NCBI GenBank assembly: GCA_964515405.1
Contig: CAZERD010000001.1
Span: 1-64,000, forward strand
Origin: CAZERD01 sp964515405
GTDB taxonomy: Bacteria; Campylobacterota_A; Desulfurellia; Desulfurellales; CAZERD01
Direction of reading: 5' to 3'
DNA: 64,000 nucleotides
The notes under the pieces were generated by a model. That model was not told the DNA's origin. It saw only the letters and a list, made by a program, of their open reading frames with translations, and ran no database searches. The position numbers and the translations under genes were made by a program. Positions 7,325 through 16,449 of this stretch are shown here, in pieces; position 1 is the stretch's first letter, and every line of letters starts with the position of its first letter.

Positions 7325-8329
7325 GTGAAGACGTACATTATTACGAGGATGCTTCTGTCTATTCCAATGATATTTATAATACTTACTATAGTCTTCTTTG
7401 TGTTGAGGATACTTCCTGGTAACCCAGTGCTTGCCATGCTTGGCCCCAAAGCACCTCCATCTGTGGTTAAGGCTATGGAGCATCAGATGGGTCTGGATAA
7501 GCCTATACTTGTCCAGTATGTTGATTACCTCGGCAATATAGTGAAAGGTAACTTCGGCAGATCTACTGTAACCTCCATGCCTGTTATTAAGGAATTGCTT
7601 CAGAGATTCCCTGCTACCCTTGAGCTTACCATATTTTCCATGATAGTAGCTGTGATAATAGGTATATTTTATGGAACTTATGCAGCCTATCATCTCGGTA
7701 GTCCCCTGGATGTTTCTGCACGGGTGTACTCCATTTTTGTGTATTCATTTCCTGTGTTCTGGTTTGGATTGATGCTTCAGCTTGTGTTTGGTGTATGGCT
7801 TCACTGGTTGCCTGTTTCGGGTGAGTCTTCTCCGTTTATGACCCCCAACCACGTGTATACGGGGCTTTATGTGATTGATGCTGTACTGAATGGGCAGTGG
7901 GACGTTTTGAAGGATTCTCTTGAGCATCTCATTCTTCCGTCTATAACCCTTGGGGTGGTTATATCCAGTATATTCGTTAGAATGGTTAGATCTAACGTGC
8001 TTCTTACCCTTTCATCCCAGTTTGTAACTGCTGCAAGGGCAAGAGGTGTTAAAGAGAAGAAGGTGCTTTTCAAGCACGCCCTGAAGAACGCTATGCCCCC
8101 AATACTAACCATAATGGGGCTTCAGTTTGCTCTCCTTTTGGGTGGTGCTGTTCTAACTGAGGTTACGTTTTCTTGGCCTGGTATAGGTAGTTACCTTGTG
8201 TCAAGGATACATGCAAGGGATTTTCCTGCCATTCAGGGTACAATCGTATTTTTCGCCATATTTGTTGCTATTATAAGCATTCTTGTTGATGTAATAAACG
8301 CATGGCTGGATCCGAGGGTGAGGTATTAA
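7325..8329 (+). CDS. dppB: Peptide-type ABC transporter permease (DppB/OppB-like)
   Basis: This 334-residue inner-membrane permease forms one half of the translocation channel. The N-terminus begins MKTYIITRMLLSIPMIFIIL, followed by the LGLD-type segment (HQMGLDKPILVQY) and the EAA loop near TAARARGVKEKKVLFKHAL that contacts the ATPase. About six membrane spans are seen. The GTG start is preceded by AGGGGG (7309-7314). It is the second gene of the operon, separated from the binding protein by the terminator hairpin, and four bases before dppC. Assignment to the DppB side rests on its N-terminal type and gene order. Confidence 0.92.
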   Translation: MKTYIITRMLLSIPMIFIILTIVFFVLRILPGNPVLAMLGPKAPPSVVKAMEHQMGLDKPILVQYVDYLGNIVKGNFGRSTVTSMPVIKELLQRFPATLELTIFSMIVAVIIGIFYGTYAAYHLGSPLDVSARVYSIFVYSFPVFWFGLMLQLVFGVWLHWLPVSGESSPFMTPNHVYTGLYVIDAVLNGQWDVLKDSLEHLILPSITLGVVISSIFVRMVRSNVLLTLSSQFVTAARARGVKEKKVLFKHALKNAMPPILTIMGLQFALLLGGAVLTEVTFSWPGIGSYLVSRIHARDFPAIQGTIVFFAIFVAIISILVDVINAWLDPRVRY

Positions 8330-8332
8330 TAG

Positions 8333-9214
8333 ATGGAAAGATACGACAATCAGATGCTTACGGCTCGCCTGTTTAGATTTGTCAGGCAGTTAATGGGGGA
8401 TTCCTCTGGTATCATGGCGCTTGTCGGGTTTATTCTTCTTATCAGCTTTATATTTATAGCTATATTCGCTCCCGTTATTGCTCCATATAGTCCGGTTAAA
8501 CCATCTGGAACTCCACTTATGCCACCTAACTGGCACCACATCATGGGTACCGATAACATGGGATATGATGTGTTCAGCAGATTTCTGTGGGGTTCAAGGA
8601 TGGCGTTGATTATAGCATTTCTTGCCACGTTTATAGCAGCTTCTGTGGGTATTCCTATTGGGTTGATAGTGGGTTATATAGGAGGTCCTATTGACAGAGT
8701 GGTTACTATGATTATGGACTCAGTCTATACCTTTCCAGGACTTATACTTGCCATTGCCATAGCGGCTGTTTTGGGACCGGGTATAATAAATATCTCTCTC
8801 TCTATAGCTGTTGTTTATGTACCGACCTACTACAGAGTCATAAGGAGTCAAGTTACCACGATAAAGTCTGAACTGTATGTTGAAAGTGCTTATTCCATAG
8901 GCGCGCGTACCAGGACCATAATATTTGAGTATGTGCTTCCAAATGTTCTACCGTCTATAATTGTGGTTCTATCAATGAATATTGCCGATGCGATAATGAC
9001 TGAGGCGGGTTTGAGCTTTTTGGGTTTGGGTATAACACCTCCTACTCCGGATTGGGGATATGACCTCGCGAATGGCCAGCAATTTTTGATCTCAAACGAC
9101 TGGTGGATGGCATTTTTTCCCGGGGTAGCGATTATACTTATTGTGCTTGGCTTCAGCATGTTTGCAGAGGGTCTGAATGAGTACTTCAATCCGAATATAG
9201 GGGAGAAGCGCTGA
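8333..9214 (+). CDS. dppC: Peptide-type ABC transporter permease (DppC/OppC-like)
   Basis: The second inner-membrane permease is 293 residues long. The DppC-type N-terminal span (about 25-55) is followed by HIMGTDNMGYDVFSRFLWG, the hallmark that precedes the transport domain. The EAA-type ATPase contact loop is at ESAYSIGARTRTIIFEYVLP. The end carries LSFLGLGITPPTPDWG, also diagnostic. It starts three bases after dppB and is followed one base later by dppD. It would pair with DppB to make the channel; substrate is unknown. Confidence 0.93.
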   Translation: MERYDNQMLTARLFRFVRQLMGDSSGIMALVGFILLISFIFIAIFAPVIAPYSPVKPSGTPLMPPNWHHIMGTDNMGYDVFSRFLWGSRMALIIAFLATFIAASVGIPIGLIVGYIGGPIDRVVTMIMDSVYTFPGLILAIAIAAVLGPGIINISLSIAVVYVPTYYRVIRSQVTTIKSELYVESAYSIGARTRTIIFEYVLPNVLPSIIVVLSMNIADAIMTEAGLSFLGLGITPPTPDWGYDLANGQQFLISNDWWMAFFPGVAIILIVLGFSMFAEGLNEYFNPNIGEKR

Positions 9215-9215
9215 C

Positions 9216-10169
9216 ATGCCGGTGGCTGAAATAAAAGAGCTGTCTATAGATTATATCACAAGGAGCGGGGTTGTCAGGGCTGTAGAGGATCTACGGCTTA
9301 CCATAGGGGATAGAGAAAGTGTGGGTATTGTTGGTGAGTCTGGATGCGGTAAGTCAACACTTGGAATGGCTATGCTGAACCTTCTGCCACCGAACGCGAA
9401 ACCACGGGGGGAAATAGTATTTAAAGGGAGAAACCTCTTTAAACTTGGTAGGGAGGAACTCAGGAAACTTAGAGGTAGGTATGTATCAATGATATTTCAG
9501 GATCCTATGACCTCCCTTAACCCTATAATGAGAATTAGGGATCATTTTTTTGAATTGTTTGAGGTGCACTACCCGGACATGAAGAGGGAAGAAATGATAA
9601 AAATAGCTTCTGATGCTTTGCTCTCTGTTGGGGTTGATCCCTCGAGGCTTGATAACTATCCTTTTGAGTTTAGTGGTGGTATGAGACAAAGAGTTATGAT
9701 AGCTGTGGCTATAGCTCTTGAGCCAAACTTGCTGGTTGCAGATGAACCTACGACTTCCCTTGATGTGGTGGTGCAGGAGCAGATAATGCAGGTGTTAAAA
9801 AAACTTAAAGCGACTAAGGACATGTCCATAATGCTGATAACGCATGATATGGGTATAGTTGCAGAGCTTGCGGAAAAGGTAGGTGTAATGTATGCAGGAC
9901 ATCTTGTGGAATATGCTGAGGTCCACGAGCTCTACAATGAACCTTTGCATCCATATACGAAGTTGCTTCTGAAGTCCATTCCCAATGTGAAACTGGATGA
10001 TATGGAGTTAAGACATATCCCTGGCAGTTTGCCGGATTTGAAAAACCCGCCCAGGGGATGTAGATTCTACCCCAGGTGTCCGTATGCCAAGGAGAGGTGT
10101 AAGAACGAGGAGCCGCCGGATATTAGGCTTAATAGTAGAAGGGTAAAATGTTGGTTGTATGGTGATTAG
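9216..10169 (+). CDS. dppD: Peptide-type ABC transporter ATPase (DppD/OppD-like)
   Basis: This is one of two ATPases of the importer, 317 residues, bound to the cytoplasmic face. It has Walker A GESGCGKS, signature FSGGMRQRVMIA, Walker B LLVADEPTTSLD and the H-loop in LITHDMG. The C-terminal oligopeptide-type extension contains C-x(n)-PRCPYAKERC, the cysteine-rich end that often holds an Fe-S cluster or metal in the OppD/DppD family. It follows dppC by one base and is two bases from dppF. Confidence 0.93.
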   Translation: MPVAEIKELSIDYITRSGVVRAVEDLRLTIGDRESVGIVGESGCGKSTLGMAMLNLLPPNAKPRGEIVFKGRNLFKLGREELRKLRGRYVSMIFQDPMTSLNPIMRIRDHFFELFEVHYPDMKREEMIKIASDALLSVGVDPSRLDNYPFEFSGGMRQRVMIAVAIALEPNLLVADEPTTSLDVVVQEQIMQVLKKLKATKDMSIMLITHDMGIVAELAEKVGVMYAGHLVEYAEVHELYNEPLHPYTKLLLKSIPNVKLDDMELRHIPGSLPDLKNPPRGCRFYPRCPYAKERCKNEEPPDIRLNSRRVKCWLYGD

Positions 10170-10171
10170 CC

Positions 10172-11164
10172 GTGAAGGATAATGTACTTGTTAAAGTGAG
10201 CAGGCTAAGGAAGGAATTTGAATTAAAGATCCCGTGGGTTAAGGCTTTGTTTTCCAGAAAACGTCCCACGATTAAGGCAGTTGACAATGTCTCTTTTTAT
10301 ATAAGGGTAGGGGAAACGCTGGGTATAGTTGGAGAATCCGGGAGTGGAAAAACGACAATGGGGAGAGCCGTTTTGAGGCTTGTTGAACCTACTAGTGGGG
10401 AAATAGTGTTTGATGGTGTTGATATACTAAAGCTGTCCAAGGAAAGGCTACGGAGGTCAAGAAGAAACTTTCAGATAATATTTCAAGATCCAATGGCTTC
10501 TCTCAACCCGTATATGAGGGTTGGTAGGATAGTTTACCACCCCCTGGAGATTCACGGTATAGGGACTCCTAAGGAGAGAAAGGAAAAAATACTGGCCCTG
10601 TTTGAGAAGTTCAACCTGACGCCACCTGAAGAGTTTTATACAAGATATCCACGCTACTTATCGGGCGGGCAAAGGCAGAGGGTAGTGATAGCGAGAGCGC
10701 TGATAACAAATCCAAAATTTATCGTTGCTGATGAGCCTACGGCTATGCTTGATGTATCAGTGAGATCCCAGATTCTGAAGCTTATGCTGGATGTGAAGGA
10801 GGAATTTGGTCTGACGTATCTTTTTATTACTCATGATCTTGCCAGTGCTAAGTACGTGTGTGATAGGATAGGGGTTATGTATTTAGGTAAGCTTGTTGAA
10901 CTTGCGGAGACAAGGTATCTATTCAGGGAACCTTTGCATCCCTATACCAAGATACTGATGGGAGCTGTTCCGATACCGGACCCTAACCTTAGGAGGGAGA
11001 AGATAATGCCTAAGGGTGAGATTCCCTCTCCGATAAATCTACCTAGAGGGTGCAGGTTTCATCCGAGGTGTCCTTATGCTAAGAGTATGTGTTCTGAAAG
11101 TGAACCTGAGCTAAGAGATATAGGTGGGAGATGGGTTGCTTGCCATATTGTTGAGGGCCTCTGA
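10172..11164 (+). CDS. dppF: Peptide-type ABC transporter ATPase (DppF/OppF-like)
   Basis: The partner ATPase is 330 residues with a GTG start. Walker A is GESGSGKT, signature LSGGQRQRVVIARA, Walker B FIVADEPTAMLD, and the H-loop lies in FITHDLASA. The C-terminal GCRFHPRCPYAKSMC segment is shared with DppD. The 40-residue head before the Rossmann strand (KIPWVKALFSRKRPTIKAV) is typical of DppF/OppF. It ends the operon; no terminator hairpin is visible in the 127-base gap before thiC. Confidence 0.93.
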   Translation: MKDNVLVKVSRLRKEFELKIPWVKALFSRKRPTIKAVDNVSFYIRVGETLGIVGESGSGKTTMGRAVLRLVEPTSGEIVFDGVDILKLSKERLRRSRRNFQIIFQDPMASLNPYMRVGRIVYHPLEIHGIGTPKERKEKILALFEKFNLTPPEEFYTRYPRYLSGGQRQRVVIARALITNPKFIVADEPTAMLDVSVRSQILKLMLDVKEEFGLTYLFITHDLASAKYVCDRIGVMYLGKLVELAETRYLFREPLHPYTKILMGAVPIPDPNLRREKIMPKGEIPSPINLPRGCRFHPRCPYAKSMCSESEPELRDIGGRWVACHIVEGL

Positions 11165-11208
11165 AAGTTGAATCGTCTCAGTTGTTCGTTGTACAAATGT
11201 TAAAAATA

Positions 11209-11237
11209 TTGCAATATCAAGAATGTTGGATTATAAT
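11209..11237 (+). promoter_or_regulatory. Promoter of the thiC operon
   Basis: TTGCAA (11209-11214) and a perfect TATAAT (11232-11237) are 17 bases apart. The start would be near 11244, leaving a leader of fewer than 50 bases with AAGGAG before the ATG. This leader is too short for a TPP riboswitch. Confidence 0.7.
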
Positions 11238-11291
11238 TTTTGAGAGTAAGGGAATTGGCGCTGGCATTACACATTCAAAAGGAGAAAATAA

Positions 11292-12578
11292 ATGACACAG
11301 GTCGAGGCGGCTCGTGCTGGTGTTATCACGGAGGAGGTAAGATACATTGCAGAGAAGGAGCACAGGAGTGTTGAGTTCATTGCTGAGGGCGTGATGAATG
11401 GCACGATAGTGGTGCTTAGAAATGTTGCACATGATGTGAAACCCGTTGGTGTGGGGAGTGGGCTCAGAACGAAGGTTAACGCCAACATAGGTACTTCTTC
11501 GGATGTTGCAGATGTTGAAAAAGAGCTAGCAAAACTGAGGGCGGCTATAGAAGCAAGAGCAGATACCGTGATGGATCTTTCAACCGGTGGAGATATAGAT
11601 GGTATAAGGAGGGCCATTCTTAAGGAATCCAGTATACCTGTGGGTAATGTGCCTGTATACCAGATAGCTGTTGAAGTGGCTACCCAGAAGGGTAGCATAG
11701 TCTACATGGACGAGGAAGATATATTCCGTACGATAGAGAAACAGGCAGGTGATGGCATAGATTACATGACGCTACATGTAGGTGTTACCCTTGAGACGCT
11801 GGAAAGACTTATAAAGCAAGGAAGGATAGCTGATATAGTCTCCAGAGGTGGGTCTTTTTTGTCTGTTTGGATGTTGTATAATGAGAGACAGAATCCCTTG
11901 TACAGTAATTTTGATAGATTGCTTGAGATAGCTAAGAAGTACGACATAACTCTTTCCCTGGGTGATGGATTTAGACCGGGTGCTGTTGCTGATGCCACTG
12001 ACAGAGCTCAGGTGCACGAGCTTATCCTTCTTGGTGAGTTGCATAAGAGAGCCTTGGAGGCAGGGGTTCAATCAATGATAGAAGGACCAGGACATGTTCC
12101 GATAGACCAGATTGTGACCAATGCGAAAATGGAGAAGTTTCTCTGTGATGGGGCTCCGTTCTATGTGCTTGGTCCTGTTGTGACAGATATAGCTCCCGGC
12201 TATGATCATATAACCAGTGCCATAGGTGGTGCCCTCATGGCGGCTTCTGGGGCTGACTTTTTGTGCTACGTTACTAAGGCTGAGCATATAAGACTTCCGC
12301 TTCCGGATGACGTCAGGGAAGGGGTAATGGTTACAAGGATAGCTGCACATGCTGCTGATATTGCCAAAGGTGTTCCGGGGGCACTGGATTGGGATAAAGA
12401 GATGAGTAGGGCAAGAAAAGGGTTGAAGTGGGATAGGATGGTGGAACTATCAATAGACCCGGAGCTTTTGAAGAGTGAAAGGGAGAAGTCTCTACCGTCT
12501 GATAAGGATGTCTGCACAATGTGTGGAAAATTCTGCGCTATAAAGCTCCTAAACCAGGCATTGAGGGAAGGTAAATGA
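11292..12578 (+). CDS. thiC: Phosphomethylpyrimidine synthase ThiC (short anaerobe-type form)
   Basis: ThiC is a radical-SAM enzyme that rearranges aminoimidazole ribotide into hydroxymethylpyrimidine phosphate for thiamine. The 428 residues match the shorter ThiC clade, lacking the N-terminal domain of the 600-residue type. Central motifs VMDLSTGGD and MIEGPGHVP are intact. The C-terminal cluster site is C408-x2-C411-x3-C415, one residue shorter than the more common C-x2-C-x4-C; related short forms in anaerobes share this. It is first in a long plus-strand operon and overlaps birA by four bases. There is no TPP-riboswitch sequence upstream. Thiamine diphosphate is the cofactor needed by the POR and transketolase enzymes elsewhere in the window. 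Confidence 0.95.
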   Translation: MTQVEAARAGVITEEVRYIAEKEHRSVEFIAEGVMNGTIVVLRNVAHDVKPVGVGSGLRTKVNANIGTSSDVADVEKELAKLRAAIEARADTVMDLSTGGDIDGIRRAILKESSIPVGNVPVYQIAVEVATQKGSIVYMDEEDIFRTIEKQAGDGIDYMTLHVGVTLETLERLIKQGRIADIVSRGGSFLSVWMLYNERQNPLYSNFDRLLEIAKKYDITLSLGDGFRPGAVADATDRAQVHELILLGELHKRALEAGVQSMIEGPGHVPIDQIVTNAKMEKFLCDGAPFYVLGPVVTDIAPGYDHITSAIGGALMAASGADFLCYVTKAEHIRLPLPDDVREGVMVTRIAAHAADIAKGVPGALDWDKEMSRARKGLKWDRMVELSIDPELLKSEREKSLPSDKDVCTMCGKFCAIKLLNQALREGK

Positions 12579-13552
12579 ACGATGTGATACTGGAAGAGCT
12601 GTATAAGAATAAGAACAAGTATGTACCCAGTGATAGGATATGTGAGAGGTTGAACATAAGCAGAATAGCGGTGTGGAACAGGATAAAGTTCTTGAAAAAA
12701 CAGGGCTACAAGATACATGCTAAAAGGGGTGTGGGTTATAGACTGCTTGAGGAGGGTAGGGATATATTGATACCGTACGAGGTCAAAAGGAGATTGAAAA
12801 CATCTACCCTTGGGAGGGAAATAGTTTTTTTACCCTCTGTTACCTCCACAATGGATAAGGCGGGGGAAATAAGTGATGATCCTTCACGGAACGGTACCCT
12901 TATAATAGCAGACCAGCAGACCCATGGAAGGGGAAGAAAAGGCAGGCATTGGGTATCCCCGCCGGGGAAGAATGTTTATGCCTCCGTTGTTTATTATCCT
13001 CGGCATATGAGTATAGGTAGTGCTATAATGTTGATATTTGCCACAGCTGTAGCTATAGTTAAAGCTGTGGCTGAGCTTGGAGTGGAGGGGTTGGGTATAA
13101 AATGGCCCAACGATGTTATGTTGAACGGTAAGAAGATCGCCGGGGTTTTGGTAGAAACTCGGAGTGAGGCCCACCTTATAAGCAGTGCTGTTGTGGGATT
13201 TGGTATAAATGTTAATATGGAGGAATTACCTGAGTCTCTGCGCAATGTGGCAACGAGCCTGAAGATAGAAACAGGTAAGCATTATGATAGAGCTGAGCTT
13301 TTGGCCTCTGTTTTGCTGTATCTGGAAACCCTTATTGAGGAGTTGGAGAGGGGGAATTCGGATTTGATTCTCAGCATGTGGAAGCTGTATGATACGGTGA
13401 TTGGGAGGAGGATTGAGGTGCGCTCGGACGGTGAGGTTGTGTCTGGAGTAGCAGTGGATGTAGATGATGATGGTTTTCTTATTGTTAATGGCAAAGGCTT
13501 CTCAAGGAGGATTATAACATCGGATTCTATCAGGATTTTAGAAGATGGATGA
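12575..13552 (+). CDS. birA: Bifunctional biotin-[acetyl-CoA carboxylase] ligase / biotin repressor BirA
   Basis: BirA activates biotin to biotinyl-AMP and transfers it to a biotin-carrier lysine; with an HTH it can also repress biotin genes. An N-terminal winged helix is visible at residues 1-58 (ERLNISRIAVWNRIKFLKK). The ligase domain carries GRGRKGRHW at 118-126, IKWPNDVMLNGKKIAGVLVE and the GFGINVN segment. The C-terminal SH3-like domain closes at 325 residues, normal for the two-function type. It overlaps thiC by four bases and the GGDEF gene by eight. No biotin synthesis genes lie nearby, so any operator targets are outside the window. Confidence 0.94.
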   Translation: MNDVILEELYKNKNKYVPSDRICERLNISRIAVWNRIKFLKKQGYKIHAKRGVGYRLLEEGRDILIPYEVKRRLKTSTLGREIVFLPSVTSTMDKAGEISDDPSRNGTLIIADQQTHGRGRKGRHWVSPPGKNVYASVVYYPRHMSIGSAIMLIFATAVAIVKAVAELGVEGLGIKWPNDVMLNGKKIAGVLVETRSEAHLISSAVVGFGINVNMEELPESLRNVATSLKIETGKHYDRAELLASVLLYLETLIEELERGNSDLILSMWKLYDTVIGRRIEVRSDGEVVSGVAVDVDDDGFLIVNGKGFSRRIITSDSIRILEDG

Positions 13553-14486
13553 AAAGAGGCTTGCGTCTCTTGTAAGGGAGACTATATACAGGATGTCAAA
13601 AGACCGTGTTCCGTTTACCCCATTTAATTACCTGGAGTTCTTTATAGAGACAGCTGATGCGTTGGGAATTGCTTATGATGAACTGGGAGACTTTGTGTAT
13701 GGTCGGGTGGAACTTCCTGACGCTTCAGCGAGGGAGATTGAGGAGACGCTTAAAGAGGTAACGAGTGAGGCTTATAGGACTACATCTGAGCTTAGGAGTG
13801 GGATGAAACATTCTACGGTGGAGCAGATGAAGGTGATGGAGGGGCTTGACGTTGACGCGGGTGACGTTAGGGTTGAGCCTATTCGGGTTGTTCAGGAGAG
13901 AATTGATCAGCTCAGGAGGATAAATAATCAAGTGTTGAGCAGGCTGGAGCAGGCAAGGAGGGAACTGGAGCATCAGAAGGAAAGGATAGAGGTTTTGGCA
14001 GAATTGGCTACAAAGGATCCTTTGACGGGTTGCCTATCGAGGAAAATGCTGAGTGATGCGATAGACAAAAGCCTGTACAATCTCCATAGGTACGGAAAGC
14101 CTTTCAGCCTTATCATGATGGATTTTGATAACTTTAAGGAGATCAATGACAGGTATGGGCACAACACAGGCGATATGGTGCTTGTTAAGTTTTCCAGAAC
14201 AATAAAGGATAATATAAGGGAGACGGATCAACTGTTCAGGTACGGAGGAGATGAGTTTACCCTTCTTCTGCCTGAAACTGCGGGCAAGTCTGCCTGTGCT
14301 GTGGCCAATAAGCTTAGAGACAGAGTTTTATCTCTCACTTTCATCGCCAGGAAGGAAGAGTTTTATATATCCGTCTCGTTTGGTGTTACGTCAGCCAGGG
14401 AGGGGGATACGAGAAGCTCGGTGATAGAGCGTGTGGATAGTGCTCTGTACAGGGCTAAGAAGGAGCACAGAGTAGTCTATATTTGA
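13545..14486 (+). CDS. GGDEF-domain protein, predicted diguanylate cyclase
   Basis: This 313-residue cytosolic protein would make cyclic di-GMP from two GTP. The N-terminal 110 residues match nothing I recognise and have no membrane span. A predicted coiled coil at about 115-150 leads into the GGDEF domain (about 155-313). The catalytic loop GGDEF is intact at 234-238 and an inhibitory RxxD site (R225-E-T-D228) lies five residues before it, so product inhibition is expected. It overlaps birA by eight bases and precedes hisC by 21. Its presence inside a run of biosynthetic genes is unusual; the input signal is unknown. Confidence 0.9.
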   Translation: MDEKRLASLVRETIYRMSKDRVPFTPFNYLEFFIETADALGIAYDELGDFVYGRVELPDASAREIEETLKEVTSEAYRTTSELRSGMKHSTVEQMKVMEGLDVDAGDVRVEPIRVVQERIDQLRRINNQVLSRLEQARRELEHQKERIEVLAELATKDPLTGCLSRKMLSDAIDKSLYNLHRYGKPFSLIMMDFDNFKEINDRYGHNTGDMVLVKFSRTIKDNIRETDQLFRYGGDEFTLLLPETAGKSACAVANKLRDRVLSLTFIARKEEFYISVSFGVTSAREGDTRSSVIERVDSALYRAKKEHRVVYI

Positions 14487-14507
14487 ATCCCAGGAGGTTA
14501 TACCATA

Positions 14508-15596
14508 ATGAGGGTTGCTGATTTTATAATGGCATTGAAACCGTATGAAGGTGGCAAACCTATTGAAGAGATAGAAAGGGAATATAACATAAGCCGTCCC
14601 ATTAAGCTTGCTTCAAATGAGAATCCATTGGGGCCATCCGAGAGAGTTGTGGAAGTTATAAGGAAAATTGCAGGCGGGGTTAATGTGTACCCGGATGGGA
14701 ATGTGTATTATTTAAGGAGAAAACTTTCATCCAAGCTTGGTGTTTCTCCAGATAACCTTGTATTTGGTAACGGATCTGATGAAATAATAGAGCTGATATA
14801 CAGAACTTTTGCTACGGGAGAAGATGATGAAGTGGTGTATTGCTTTCCCACGTTTATTGAGTACAGGATAATAGGAATGGCGTTCAATAAAAGGCTTGTT
14901 GAGGTCCCTTTGAAGGGTTTTGCCTATGATGTGGATGCTATGATGGATGTCATAACAGATAAGACGAGGTTAGTGTTTTTGAATGTTCCAAATAATCCGA
15001 CGGGTACCATATTATCTCTTGAGGATATTGTCTCCGTGGTTGACGGTGTGTCTGATGATACTCTTGTAGTGATAGATGAGGCGTACCATGAATATGCTGC
15101 TGCGGAAGGCGATTATCCTGATATTCTGGATCTGTATGAAAGACCCAATGTAATAATACTGAGAACGTTTTCAAAGGCTTATGCTTTGGCGGGATTGAGA
15201 ATAGGATACGGAATAGCTTCAAAGGAGATAGTGGATTTTTTGAATAGAACGAGACCGCCCTTTAATGTTAATCTTATTGCTCAGGTTGCCGCTATGGCGG
15301 CGCTGGATGATGAAGAGCACCTCAGGAGGAGTGTAGAGATTAGTTTGAGAGGGAAGGATTTTTTATATAACTCTTTTAAGTCGATGGGTCTTGAGTATGT
15401 CAAGAGCTATGCTAACTTTGTTCTTGTTGATGTTGGTATGGAGGCTGATGAATGTTCTGAGGCTCTGTTAAGAATGGGAGTAATAATCAGGAGCATGAAA
15501 GGGTATGGGTTTCCTAACCATATCCGTGTAACGGTTGGAACACCTGAGGAGAACGAAATCTTTATAGACAGGCTGAGGAAAGTAATCGGTGTTTGA
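14508..15596 (+). CDS. hisC: Histidinol-phosphate/aromatic aminotransferase HisC
   Basis: HisC is a PLP aminotransferase that converts imidazole-acetol phosphate to histidinol phosphate; family members also act on aromatic keto acids. The 362-residue protein has KLASNENPLGPS near the start, FLNVPNNPTGT, VIDEAYHEY and the PLP lysine K223 in FSKAYALAGLRIGYG. No other his genes are here, and the gene overlaps tyrA by eight bases. A role in tyrosine or phenylalanine synthesis, as in bacteria with a hisC-tyrA pair, is therefore as likely as histidine synthesis. GGAGGTT precedes the ATG. Confidence 0.92.
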   Translation: MRVADFIMALKPYEGGKPIEEIEREYNISRPIKLASNENPLGPSERVVEVIRKIAGGVNVYPDGNVYYLRRKLSSKLGVSPDNLVFGNGSDEIIELIYRTFATGEDDEVVYCFPTFIEYRIIGMAFNKRLVEVPLKGFAYDVDAMMDVITDKTRLVFLNVPNNPTGTILSLEDIVSVVDGVSDDTLVVIDEAYHEYAAAEGDYPDILDLYERPNVIILRTFSKAYALAGLRIGYGIASKEIVDFLNRTRPPFNVNLIAQVAAMAALDDEEHLRRSVEISLRGKDFLYNSFKSMGLEYVKSYANFVLVDVGMEADECSEALLRMGVIIRSMKGYGFPNHIRVTVGTPEENEIFIDRLRKVIGV

Positions 15597-16449
15597 TGTT
15601 GTTGGTATAGTCGGTGTAGGATTGATAGGTGGTTCCATAGCTATTGACATGAAGAAGAAAGGCTTAACTAAACTTGTGCTGGGTGTAGATGTAAGCGAAC
15701 CGAACATCATTGATGCTATGAGGTTGGGCATCATTGACAGCGCTGTTTCTATGGATGATCTGGGCGGATGTGATTTGGTAGTGGTGAGTGTGCCTGTGCT
15801 ATCTATACCGGATGTGATGAGGGAGGTTATCTCTTGCGCTAAAAGGGGTGCTGTCGTCATGGATGTTGGGAGCACGAAGAGAAATGTTGTTGAGGCGGTG
15901 AAATCTATTGATACAGGAGGGGTCCATGTGGTGCCAGCGCATCCCATAGCGGGTGTGGAACGCTTTGGACCAGGTGCAGCGAGAGAGAACCTCTTTAGGG
16001 ATGCTTTTTTTATTATTACCCCCGTAGGTGATTTTGGGAGTGCAGAGAAGAAAGTGAAGGCATTGTTTGAGCGGCTTGGCAGTAAAGTTGAGGTTATGAG
16101 TCCTGAGAGACACGATAAGATATTCTCTTATATCAGTCACTTGCCCCATCTCCTTTCATATTCCCTTGTGGGTTTGATTGAAGATAGGCGCAAGAATGAG
16201 GAAGGGCTTAAGTTCATAGGGGGTGGTTTTAAGGATTTCGTTAGAATAGCTGCCTCTAGTGAGCATATGTGGGCTGATATATTTATAGCCAACGGGAAAT
16301 ACGTTGTGGAGGCTGTGGATGAGTTCATTGCCACCCTTGAGCGTCTTAAGGGATTAGTGGAGTGTGGGGATAGAGGGGGTATTGTTGATTTTCTGAGAGA
16401 AGCAAGGTTTTTTAAGAAAGAAATAGATGAGTTTTATAGTGACGATTGA
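15589..16449 (+). CDS. tyrA: Prephenate dehydrogenase
   Basis: The enzyme makes 4-hydroxyphenylpyruvate from prephenate with NAD(P), the route to tyrosine. The 286 residues start with the Rossmann motif GVGLIGGSIA. VMDVGSTKRNVV, HPIAGVERFGPGAA and SHLPHLLSYSL are family motifs carrying substrate-binding residues. It starts with GTG, overlapping hisC by eight bases, and its end overlaps cmk by 23 bases. No chorismate mutase or ACT domain is fused, so this is the plain dehydrogenase form. Arogenate as alternative substrate cannot be excluded. Confidence 0.92.
   Translation: MFDVVGIVGVGLIGGSIAIDMKKKGLTKLVLGVDVSEPNIIDAMRLGIIDSAVSMDDLGGCDLVVVSVPVLSIPDVMREVISCAKRGAVVMDVGSTKRNVVEAVKSIDTGGVHVVPAHPIAGVERFGPGAARENLFRDAFFIITPVGDFGSAEKKVKALFERLGSKVEVMSPERHDKIFSYISHLPHLLSYSLVGLIEDRRKNEEGLKFIGGGFKDFVRIAASSEHMWADIFIANGKYVVEAVDEFIATLERLKGLVECGDRGGIVDFLREARFFKKEIDEFYSDD

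Noticed and set aside
11165..11291. Possible TPP riboswitch before thiC
   Set aside because: No CUGAGA-type element or two-arm fold is seen, and the promoter at 11209-11237 leaves too little leader.
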